Part shown: positions 7,669-13,965 of the stretch, piece by piece
Numbering within the stretch: position 1 is the first letter of the stretch
Layout: every line of letters begins with the position of its first letter
DNA from: Pavlovales sp. CCMP2436
Lineage: Eukaryota > Haptophyta > Pavlovophyceae > Pavlovales
Length of the DNA stretch: 13,965 nucleotides
Assembly: GCA_026770615.1 (NCBI GenBank)
Contig: MU631670.1
Location: 151,278 to 165,242 of the forward strand
Direction: 5' to 3'
Notes under the pieces: generated by a model
Seen by the model: only the letters and a program-made list of their open reading frames with translations
Database searches by the model: none
What the model was told of the DNA's origin: nothing
Position numbers and translations under genes: made by a program

Positions 7669-7791
7669 ACGGCAAGGCTGCGGCGGCCGAGGCGCGGCCG
7701 AGGCGGGGCGTGGGGGCCGGGGCGCACACACTCACACCCTTTGGTGTGAGTGCTGGTGCATGAGGATTTGGGTCGACCGCTCGACCTCAGC

Positions 7792-7853
7792 CTGACGTCG
7801 ACCAAGCCAGTGACTGAACAACACCTGTTGAACCATGCTGAGCCGCTGATATA
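7792..7853 (+). repeat. Second dispersed element family, copy 2
   Basis: It begins CTGACGTCGACCA, contains CACCTGTTGAACCATGCTGA and runs into GCTGATATATATATAAA, a strong TATA-like box. It lies 66 bp upstream of copy C of the 62-bp element. A shorter relative (CAACCATGCTGGC) occurs near 9213. Confidence 0.8.
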
Positions 7854-7919
7854 TATATAAACGGCGCGGTGGCGCCCAAGCCAGCGCAGCCGACTAAGGC
7901 ACGCAGCAGGCAATGGGCG

Positions 7920-7982
7920 ACGCAGCGCTCAGACCAGCAAAACATTCAGAACAGTTAGACGCCAGCTTGAATCCCTATCAGT
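7920..7982 (+). repeat. 62-bp dispersed element, copy C (upstream of the 8056 gene)
   Basis: It begins ACGCAGCGCTCAGACCAGCA and ends CAGCTTGAATCCCTATCA. It lies 74 bp upstream of the ATG at 8056, in the same orientation, between two TATA-like boxes (about 7851-7861 and 7986-7991). It could be part of that gene's promoter or leader, or a leftover transposon end. Confidence 0.9.
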
Positions 7983-7983
7983 C

Positions 7984-7993
7984 AATATAAACG
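7984..7993 (+). promoter_or_regulatory. Candidate TATA box for the 8056 gene
   Basis: CAATATAAAC lies about 65 bp upstream of the ATG at 8056. A start of transcription about 30 bp downstream would leave a leader of about 40 bases. A second, longer TATA-like run lies at 7848-7861. No experimental evidence is visible. Confidence 0.45.
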
Positions 7994-8055
7994 GCGTTCT
8001 AAATTGAAACGCGCGGGAAAAAATCAAACGGCGGTGGAAGCGCAAAGCGCGCGGG

Positions 8056-9638
8056 ATGCCAGGGACTTGGTGCAAGCGGTCTGAATGCTGCGCGGGCAAT
8101 GGCCCCGGCGGGCGTGGTGCGGCGCCGCGGGCCGATGAGCACTGCGCGTCGTGCTCGTCGTCGGCGGAAAAGTACAAGAAAGACACCGGCGCGTACTTGC
8201 CGCAGGACGCGGCGCCGATGGCGTGCCGCGTTCGGCGGCTTGAGAAGCAGGCCAAAGTGGCCCACGAGCACGACCGCAGTTCGGAGTATGAGGCGTTCAA
8301 CGAGAAGCGGCGTGCGACACCACCGACTGCAGCTTGGCGCGCGGACAAGAACAAGTATAACCGGGCATTGGGACAGGCCGGCTACTACGAGGCGCACAAC
8401 TCGAGGCGGCGCGCGGCGACGGCGGCGTTGACAGAGGCCGTGAACAAGAAGCTCGTGACTTTCCTCGTGGAGGAGGCGCGGCAGGGCGACGAGGCGTATG
8501 CGGTGCGGGCAGACGCGCGGGCGAACGGCTACCCACCGCCCTACCGCGCTCGCCTCGAACCTGTGGCCAGTTTCGCGAGCGTGACGCCAGGCCTCAACGC
8601 CGGCGCGGCGTTGCTCGACCGCCGACCTTTCTACTTTTGCGCGCTCTCGCTCGACGTGTTCCAGTGCGCGGGCAAGAACCACCAGCTCTGGCCGTGCGCG
8701 GCCCCTGGCCGCTGGTTCTCGAGCTGCTTCATGTCAAGCGTGATCACGGTGCCGTTCGCGCGGGCTGGTAAGCTGATCAAGAGCGGGATGTGGGGCGACT
8801 GCAAGTGGTTCTTCATCGTTCGCATCGACAAAGCCATGCCGGTACGCCTCGCTCGCCGCTCACATCCCCTCGCCCGCGCCGAGCAGTCGACGCGCCCCTT
8901 TTAAATTGCCATTCGCAACAAGCCTATGAGGTAATCCGCGCGTTTCCGAACTTCGAGAACCAGCCGCACACGGCCGCCGAGCTCGCGTCTTATGCCTACA
9001 CGGAGCGCAGCCCACTCGATTTCGGCGGCGCGCAGTACATGAAGGTTCTCGTCACCGGCTCGGAGATCGCCGGCATGAAAATCGAGTGCATCGGCGAGGG
9101 TGCGCCAATGTATTATTAATATAATGTACTAATCATATGAATGTACTAATAATATTAATGTATTAATTGCGGTGACGCTAACAATAGTGAACAGATGGTT
9201 GAACACCATCTGTTCAACCATGCTGGCAGAAACGTCAACTCGGCCAGTCTACGCTGGCAGCAACGACCGCCTAGACCTCCCTACCTCTCCGCTCCCCCCG
9301 CCCCCCCCCGCCCTCCAGTCAACGCATCGAGCGCCGACACCAGAGTCGACGTCACCTGGCCGATCAACCTCGAGCACGTCTCCGGCAAGGGCGAGCTCTA
9401 CACGGCGTTCATCGAGGGCCACATGGAGCAGATCCGCCGCCGCAACGCGCGCGCGGGCACCACCGCCAACTGCTGCTGGGCACCGCCGGAGTACTCCCCT
9501 GCCACCAACACGGCGGTGGCAACAGCGGTGTACGCGGAGGTCTCCGATTACCAGCTCGAGCCGCCGTGCGCGATCGAGGTTCCGCTCAGCTGCGGCGCCA
9601 GCGGCTCGGCCTTCAACGCGCCCATCGATTTAACTTAA
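8056..9638 (+). CDS. Unrecognised protein, exons 1-3
   Basis: Exons 8056-8841, 8931-9099 and 9319-9638 join in phase (0, then 1), giving 424 residues if translation stops at the TAA ending at 9638. Donors are CCG|GTACGC and GAGG|GTGCGC. Acceptors are TATGAG|GT, which is not a classic pyrimidine-rich site, and CCTCCAG|TC after a long C tract. Exon 1 begins Cys-rich, then has a charged, likely helical region (residues about 35-140, rich in K, R, E). It continues into a compact aromatic region with FYFCALSLDVFQC and GMWGDCKWFFIVRIDKAMP. Exon 2 has AFPNFENQPHTAAELASYAY. Codons end almost always in G or C, as in the other genes. I do not recognise the family and propose no function. Exon 3 may instead leave at CC|GTGCGC (9566) to join the candidate exon at 9963. 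Confidence 0.6.
9106..9167 (+). repeat. AT-rich AATGTA(C/T)TAAT tandem repeat
   Basis: About four units of AATGTACTAAT/AATGTATTAAT separated by AT-rich spacers. It lies in intron 2 of the 8056 gene, directly after its donor. Confidence 0.75.
9188..9216. repeat. Perfect 11-bp inverted repeat
   Basis: TGAACAGATGG (9188-9198) pairs with 9206-9216 around a 7-base loop. It runs into CAACCATGCTGGC, related to the second dispersed element. It is intronic. Confidence 0.85.
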
Positions 9639-9880
9639 CTGCGGGATCGCGCAGCTCGAGTCCGGCGCCCATCTGAGCATCCACCAAACACAGTACCGGC
9701 TACTACACTACCTGACACCGTCCGATCACCCGCCCGCCGTATCTGAAAAAGCAAGTGTTCATAAACTAAACGTCCTTATAATTATAAGGAATGGCATCAA
9801 CTGCCTTCTTAAATTCGTGAACACAGTCGAAATAAAGGGAAGCCTGAGTTGCCAGCCCTAACACCCTTGCACTGGCAGCT
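9639..9880. other. Non-coding or intronic stretch
   Basis: Ordinary-complexity sequence with a short palindrome (CTTATAATTATAAG, about 9775-9788). A minus-strand frame stays open here down to 9766, but it continues antisense to the candidate exon and I do not accept it as a gene. Confidence 0.5.
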
Positions 9881-9897
9881 GCCACCGCGTCGGCAGA

Positions 9898-9924
9898 GTC
9901 TCGATGGTCCCGGAGCGGCATACC
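9898..9924 (+). repeat. Ghost copy of the start of the candidate fourth exon
   Basis: It matches 23 of 27 bases of 9964-9990, 66 bp away, and is in the same reading frame (VSMVPERH against VLMVSERH). It lies just upstream of the exon, the same arrangement as the ghosts of exons 6 and 7 in the minus-strand gene. Confidence 0.75.
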
Positions 9925-9962
9925 CCCGCGCAGTCTCGCGTCGCCTGCAGCCACCGTGCCAG

Positions 9963-10257
9963 CGTCTTGATGGTCTCGGAGCGGCACATCCAGGGCTACA
10001 AGGAGACGATGACCAACTACTACCAGAGCGCGTACACCGGCGGCGGCGCCGAGGGCTTTGAGATTGCCTGCTTTGTGCCGACGATCACCAGCGAGGTGGG
10101 CGACTTCCGCGCGGCGACGCGCAAGCGATCGCGCTCGACTCGCGCCCGCTCCGTCTTGCGGCGATTCTCGCGCTGTTTTTTTGTCAGCCCTGATTCGTCG
10201 ACCGGCTCGGCGGCTGTGGCGGAACTGGCGCCATATCCGAGGGTGGCGGCAGCATAG
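9963..10257 (+). CDS. Candidate fourth exon of the 8056 gene
   Basis: The reading MVSERHIQGYKETMTNYYQS followed by GGGAEGFEIACFVPTITSEV has codons ending in G or C almost throughout, so at least about 9964-10120 looks coding on this strand. An acceptor GCCAG|C at 9962 is in phase with a donor CC|GTGCGC at 9566, the same donor hexamer as exon 2, and the whole would be 498 residues. After about 10120 the reading turns into Arg/Ser-rich sequence that looks like antisense of the opposite gene, with a stop at 10257. The gene may therefore be truncated or overlap its neighbour. A fragment only is also possible. Confidence 0.45.
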
Positions 10258-11519
10258 GGTAGTGACGAAACCTCGGTTGGCTTGGGCTTGGCGCGCGCGG
10301 AAGGAGCGAGAACGGCAACCCATTCGTTGTCAGACTCGCGGCCGACGCTTGGCGGCAGCACGGCCACAGCGGCCGGCGGCGGGCTCACGGCGGCGGCGCA
10401 CTCCGCCCAGCTCGCCGTGCCCTTGGCGGCTGCCCCAGTGTCCGCGGCTGCCCCAGTATCATCGATCGACCGCGCCGGCGCGGGGGGCTCCGCGCGGCTT
10501 ACAGCAGCAACCAACTTCGCCCGGGCACCGCCACGATGTACGGGCTGTGTGGGCTGTGCGCACTGCGCAGCTCCCTTGCCCCCGCCCTTGCCGCGCGCCC
10601 GCGGCAGCAGGCCCGCCTCCTCCGCCATCGCTACCACGCGCTCGCACAGAGCGACATCGACAGTTAGGCCGGGGTGCTCGGCCCGCGACAGCTTGACGGC
10701 CAGCGCCTTTGCAGCTGCGGCGGGCGAGCTGGTGGCGACGGACCCTGCCGCGCCGTCGGCCGACTGCTCGGAGGCGGTGGCGGCGACGAATGCGGCGGCG
10801 AGTGCGACTGCCAATCTGCCGTCATCCGAGAGGAGGAGCACGTGCTCATGTTTCACCAGCAGCCGATCACGGAGCAGCGCAACGGTGGCTTCAACCGCAA
10901 AATAGCCCCCCTCGCGCGCGCCACCGAGCGGGGGCAGGCGCACGTAGGCGATGGCCAGCTCTAGACTGAGTTGGAGATAGCCCGCCCACCAATCGCACGC
11001 GTGCAGGACGGCCATTCCTGCCGGCGCGCCGGGGACCGCGCGGCGACACTCGCGCGCGAGCACACGTAGCAGCCGCGGCGAAGGGACGGCGCTCACATAC
11101 AAACAGTTGCCGCAGCCGCCGGGCGCGCACCACGCGACGGTGGGTGGCGCGGCTGACGCGGCGTTCCAGCTGTATACGGCGCGCGGCACGAAGAGCAAAG
11201 CGTCCGCCAGCTCGAGTGCCCTGCGCTCGCCGCCGCCGATCGAGCCCGCAGCCAATCGGGCGCGGAGCACCGACTGCAGGGCGAATAGCAGGGCGAGTGC
11301 GCCCACGAGGCCGGCAATGATCGTGCCCGCGGCGCCAGGTGCAAACGGCGCGAGGGTGACGAGCAGCGGCGATGATGCCACCAACGCACCGCCCACCAGC
11401 GCCAGCGCCGCTTGCACCGGCGACGTGCCAAGCGAGCAGGCGCAGGTGAGCCAGAGGTAGACGGCGTCAGCGGCGTCGAGCGCGAGCGAGCCGGCAGTGA
11501 GGCTCGATCGGGAGGTCAT
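10020..11519 (-). CDS. Ala-rich protein with two predicted membrane helices and a basic C-terminal helix, unknown function
   Basis: A single open frame of 499 codons with no intron needed. The ATG at 11519 is the first Met and lies 77 bp from the divergent thioredoxin gene's start. Residues about 36-58 and 64-84 are hydrophobic and likely span the membrane. Residues 110-240 form a mixed hydrophobic region with Cys near 131, 136 and 139 (CAPGGCGNC) and a WW pair near 177. Residues 250-440 are low-complexity Ala/Pro/Ser. A very basic, probably helical segment follows at 445-472, beginning LTKKQRENRRKTERARVERD. The last 27 residues are antisense to the candidate exon at 9963-10257, so the true C-terminus could end earlier or be spliced differently. 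I recognise no family. The combination suggests a membrane protein with a disordered cytosolic tail. Confidence 0.65.
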   Translation of the reverse strand: MTSRSSLTAGSLALDAADAVYLWLTCACSLGTSPVQAALALVGGALVASSPLLVTLAPFAPGAAGTIIAGLVGALALLFALQSVLRARLAAGSIGGGERRALELADALLFVPRAVYSWNAASAAPPTVAWCAPGGCGNCLYVSAVPSPRLLRVLARECRRAVPGAPAGMAVLHACDWWAGYLQLSLELAIAYVRLPPLGGAREGGYFAVEATVALLRDRLLVKHEHVLLLSDDGRLAVALAAAFVAATASEQSADGAAGSVATSSPAAAAKALAVKLSRAEHPGLTVDVALCERVVAMAEEAGLLPRARGKGGGKGAAQCAQPTQPVHRGGARAKLVAAVSRAEPPAPARSIDDTGAAADTGAAAKGTASWAECAAAVSPPPAAVAVLPPSVGRESDNEWVAVLAPSARAKPKPTEVSSLPYAAATLGYGASSATAAEPVDESGLTKKQRENRRKTERARVERDRLRVAARKSPTSLVIVGTKQAISKPSAPPPVYALW

Positions 11520-11596
11520 CTCCTCCCCATCCCCTGCGGCCTGCGAAGCGGCGCACCGAGTTGTATGCTGGGTACAGTGGCCCGCGAACGAGAGAA
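11520..11596. promoter_or_regulatory. 77-bp divergent intergenic region, likely bidirectional promoter
   Basis: It separates the start codons of the minus-strand gene (11519) and the thioredoxin gene (11597). No TATA box is visible. It contains a near-palindrome: GCGAACGAGAG (about 11583-11593) is mirrored by CTCTCGTTCGC (about 11603-11613), spanning the thioredoxin ATG. Transcripts of both genes must start inside it or within each other's coding region. Confidence 0.55.
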
Positions 11597-12290
11597 ATGG
11601 CCCTCTCGTTCGCAGTGGCCCGGTTGAGGTTCGCAGTTGCGCTGGTGGCCTGCAGCCTCCTGCTGGACAAGGCGAAGGCGCACGGCGAGCATGACCATGA
11701 TCACGATCACGATCATAGAAATAGTGACCACGATCACGCAGTGCTCGATGTGGACGTCACGAACCTCGACGCGCTTGTCGTGAGCAGCCCGCACGCTTTT
11801 CTCGTCAAGCTATCATCGAAGCACTGCGAGTCCTGCAAGGAGTTCGCGCTCACCTGGGACAAGCTCACGCACGAGTATTCAGCTCTGCGATTTGCTCACG
11901 TGAGCATCGACACGTCCAACGGCAAGGCGCTCGCCAAGCAGCTCGGCGCGTTGAGAGAGGTGTGCGCCTATCGCGGGATTGTTAGCCCTACAGCGAGTGC
12001 TGGTCAGGCCCAATTTGACTCGCATGTGCGCGCGTGCGCCGACGCCCTGCTGGCCGGTCCGTGTGTCTCTCCGCCCTGACTGGTCCGTGCGTCCCTCCGT
12101 CCATCCGCAGGGCATCCCGAACCTGAAGCTCTACTTTAAGGTGGGTGCAGAACCCGCCAACGTTTTCTCGGGGGAGGACGCGCACAAGATCCCCGCCACG
12201 CTCGCACGGCTGCTCAAGGGGCTACCCACGGGCGCAGACGGGCACCTGCTCAAGGTGGGCGCGCCGGGCGAGCAGAAGGGCGAGCTCTAG
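11597..12290 (+). CDS. ER-lumenal thioredoxin-like protein with His/Asp tract and KGEL tail
   Basis: Exon 1 is 11597-11959 and exon 2 is 12111-12290 (donor GAG|GTGTGC, acceptor CCGCAG|GG, phase 0), giving 180 residues. The start at 11597 is chosen over an in-frame ATG at 11561 because it has a good context (GAAATGG) and opens directly on a signal peptide: hydrophobic 11-23, likely cut after AKA at residue 28. A His/Asp tract follows (HGEHDHDHDHDH, then DHDH; residues 29-47), likely metal binding. The thioredoxin fold begins near residue 50, with the redox pair C77-E-S-C80. The cis-proline is P124 in GIPNLKL, at the start of exon 2. The last four residues are KGEL, close to the KDEL/HDEL retrieval signal. 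Role inferred: thiol oxidation, reduction or isomerisation of secretory proteins. The CESC motif differs from CGHC of protein disulfide isomerases, so its redox potential is unknown. The in-frame continuation of exon 1 to 12079 is intron. Confidence 0.9.
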
Positions 12291-12752
12291 TCTGTGGGCT
12301 CGCTTGCGCAGGCATGCGCCGCCGCTTGGGCATGCGTACGCACTCACTACGCAGCGTACCCACTCAACTCTAAAGCCTGCTGCAATGCATAGTGGTCGAG
12401 GCCGAGTCCTGTCGAGGCGTGGTTTGCGACCTTTATGCAGTGCAACGCTGAGCTCTCAGATGTCCTAATATTTACATGTAGCTTACTTACGTGTTGGTAT
12501 TACTGGCACTTTAATTGTACTTTAGTTTATCAACAAGGACTCTTTGTACAGCTTGTCAGTATGTAGTGACTGCCTGCCATCTCCCCGCTTAGTTAATAGC
12601 GAAGTTTTAAAGCGCTGGCCTCAATTGCCACAATTTACAAGTTCAATTAGTGAGGCTGAGAAGTGAACCTAGGAAGTGAAAAATTAGTTGACTCCCAGAT
12701 ATCCGGCGGCGGCACTGAAATAAATACACTTCCGCAGAGAAAATCCCCTGTG
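12291..12752. other. Intergenic stretch after the thioredoxin gene
   Basis: Contains the 3' region of the thioredoxin gene and ordinary sequence that becomes AT-rich after about 12470. I see no gene or strong repeat. Confidence 0.6.
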
Positions 12753-12831
12753 TGAGCACCTCTGAATGTGAGATCTGACTATGTGCTCTAAATGTGTACT
12801 CTGATTGTTTGTTCTGACTGTGTGCCCTTAC
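12753..12831 (+). repeat. Degenerate TGTG-CTCTGA minisatellite
   Basis: Units TGTGAGCACCTCTGAA, TGTGAGATCTGACTA, TGTGCTCTAAA, TGTGTACTCTGATT, GTTTGTTCTGAC and TGTGTGCCCTTA repeat with 11-16 bp period. It is related to the array at 7020-7112. It lies about 280 bp upstream of RPB3. Confidence 0.6.
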
Positions 12832-13107
12832 TGCCCCTAGACGAGAGTGCTTTAAACCAGGTTGCCGCACAGCCGCGCTGCTGCCGCCTGCCGCCACCGC
12901 CGCCGCAGTGCCGCCGACACTCTTTAAAAAAAATCGCGCACGCTGCGAGGCAGTCTCGCCGCAGCGCAGCTCGCTCCGCGCAGCTCCCCTCGTGCCCCCC
13001 CTTCACGGCTGGCAAAGGGTGCGAACTCAGAGCTCCGCGAGCCCGCCGCAGCGCGCACTCCGAGGCGTGCTCCGCGCCGCGGGCGAACCTGAGGCGGGCG
13101 CTCAAGG
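12832..13107 (+). promoter_or_regulatory. GC-rich upstream region of RPB3
   Basis: Very GC-rich sequence with CCGCCG runs and one A/T island, CTTTAAAAAAAATC at about 12921-12934, about 180 bp before the ATG, which could serve as a TATA-like element. Open frames here are Arg/Pro/Ser-rich and not convincing proteins. Confidence 0.35.
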
Positions 13108-13965
13108 ATGGCGCCACACCACCCGCCCCCGATGCCGGACCTGACGCCTCCCGGCGCTGAGCCGGGCGTCGAGGTGCTGCACCTCTCGGACGACCGCATC
13201 ACCTTCATGCTGTGGAACGTCGACATGTCCGTGGCGAACTCGCTGCGGCGTGTGATGATGGCGGAGGTGCCGACGCTTGCGATCGACCTGGTGGAGATGA
13301 AGGAGAACACGACATGCCTGCACGATGAGTACATCGCACACCGGCTGGGCATGATCCCGCTGCGCTCCGAGACGGCCAACCAGTTCAACTACTCGCGCGA
13401 TTGCACGTGCGCGGAGGCGTGTCCGCGCTGCTCCGTCAAGTTCTCGCTCGACGTGAAGTGCGAGGAGGCCCACAGGCGGAACATTACCTCGAAAGACCTC
13501 GTCTCCGAACACCCCGACGTCGTGCCGTCCGACGCCGACGGCTCCGCCGACGACTTGGGCGGCATCGTGGTGGTGAAGATGGGGCGCGGGCAGGAGCTCA
13601 AAATCGAGGCGGTCGCGCGCAAGGGCATCGGCAAGGAGCACGCGAAGTTCAACCCGACGGGGACTGTGGCGATGCAGTCGGACGGCGAAATCGAGCTCAA
13701 CGACGAGGCGCTCTCCTCGCTCCCGCTCGACAAGATTTACGAGTTTGTAAACACGCCCACCGACGACCCGCCCGGCAACTGCCCCGCCAAGGTGCTGGTC
13801 TACAACGACATCTCGCGCACCATCGAGGTGAACGCGGCGGCCGTCGACGAGGAGAAGGCCAAGGACATGAACTTCTTCGACAAGTGCGCGCCAGCCTGCG
13901 CGAGCCTAGCGCGCCGACCCTTCCGTGGCGCTCGGGGAGGACGCGATGGGCTTGGCCGTGCATCG
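13108..13965 (+). CDS. RPB3: RNA polymerase II subunit RPB3, 5' part (cut by window end)
   Basis: The 286 codons visible encode the alpha-like core subunit that pairs with RPB11 and nucleates RNA polymerase II assembly in the nucleus. Diagnostic features are VANSLRRVMMAEVPTLAIDL (residues 42-61, the alpha-type dimerisation motif) and HDEYIAHRLGMIPL (72-85). The zinc loop follows as C99-T-C101-x3-C105-x2-C108 in the context YSRDCTCAEACPRC. Next come ITSKDL, KMGRGQELKIEAVARKGIGK (158-177) and EHAKFNPTG. The zinc loop separates RPB3 from its Pol I/III counterpart AC40, which lacks it. The start at 13108 precedes a short Pro-rich tail (MAPHHPPP). Residues 205-260 diverge from animal and fungal RPB3. 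After residue about 262 the reading becomes Ala/Arg-rich and may have entered an intron or a frame change. The conserved C-terminal dimerisation helix is not in the window. No intron is needed in the first 260 codons. Confidence 0.95.
   Translation, partial: MAPHHPPPMPDLTPPGAEPGVEVLHLSDDRITFMLWNVDMSVANSLRRVMMAEVPTLAIDLVEMKENTTCLHDEYIAHRLGMIPLRSETANQFNYSRDCTCAEACPRCSVKFSLDVKCEEAHRRNITSKDLVSEHPDVVPSDADGSADDLGGIVVVKMGRGQELKIEAVARKGIGKEHAKFNPTGTVAMQSDGEIELNDEALSSLPLDKIYEFVNTPTDDPPGNCPAKVLVYNDISRTIEVNAAAVDEEKAKDMNFFDKCAPACASLARRPFRGARGGRDGLGRAS

Noticed and set aside
4324..7982. The 62-bp copies as long terminal repeats of one retrotransposon
   Set aside because: Homology stops at the edges of the 62 bp, the flanks differ, and no reverse transcriptase or integrase reading lies between the copies.
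7999..8682. A 227-codon minus-strand frame opposite exon 1 of the 8056 gene
   Set aside because: It is rich in Arg/Ala/Val and mirrors the plus-strand codon bias. The plus strand has the more protein-like composition and splices in phase.
9766..10019. Extension of a minus-strand frame ending at 9766 as a separate gene
   Set aside because: It is antisense to the duplicated start of the candidate plus-strand exon, and much of it reflects that exon's codon pattern.
11960..12079. In-frame continuation of thioredoxin exon 1 to a stop at 12079
   Set aside because: It would remove the cis-proline half of the fold. Splicing 11959 to 12111 restores GIPNLKL and a complete domain.
12924..13963. Minus-strand frames of 88-179 codons opposite RPB3
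   Set aside because: They are antisense to a clearly conserved gene.
1..13965. tRNA, rRNA or other structured RNA genes
   Set aside because: I saw no tRNA cloverleaf consensus (A/B boxes with CCA-type stem spacing) and no rRNA-like sequence. The hairpins found do not match a known RNA family I can name.

Overview
The window is nuclear DNA from a eukaryote with GC-rich, intron-containing genes set in AT-rich, microsatellite-laden non-coding DNA. RNA polymerase II subunit RPB3, GT-AG introns and an ER-type thioredoxin with a KDEL-like tail exclude a prokaryote. The contrast between GC-rich exons (almost all codons end in G or C) and repeat-rich introns fits a unicellular alga. A haptophyte is my best guess, but the sequence alone does not prove it.

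Layout. (1) 16-5157, minus strand: a gene of at least ten short exons (53-269 bp), reconstructed by hand. Every exon has GT and AG at its edges and the reading phases match at all nine junctions, giving 357 codons that run off the left edge. It encodes a membrane-anchored protein I cannot name. Its introns hold microsatellites, degenerate telomere-like repeats, a 24-bp minisatellite and, most unusually, decayed partial copies of the neighbouring exon edges. (2) 5158-8055: accessory DNA with no convincing gene. It has a 20-bp minisatellite, a 560-bp Tc1/mariner-like MITE with TA target duplication, several strong inverted repeats, and two families of roughly 62-bp dispersed elements, several copies lying near TATA-like boxes. 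(3) 8056-10257, plus strand: an unrecognised gene of three exons and probably a fourth, whose 3' part overlaps antisense with the next gene. (4) 10020-11519, minus strand: an intronless 499-codon gene for an Ala-rich protein with two predicted membrane helices and a basic C-terminal helix. (5) 11597-12290, plus strand: a two-exon ER-lumenal thioredoxin-like protein with a His/Asp metal-binding-like tract and a C-terminal KGEL, head-to-head with gene 4 across only 77 bp. (6) 13108-13965, plus strand: the 5' part of RPB3, cut by the window end.

The genes form no obvious pathway; this looks like ordinary housekeeping-type neighbourhood plus one repeat-rich island. The most noteworthy signals are the hand-reconstructed ten-exon gene and the ghost copies of exon-intron borders in its introns, with a similar case in the 8056-10257 gene. 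Together they suggest local duplication of splice-site-bearing segments as a source of intron sequence.
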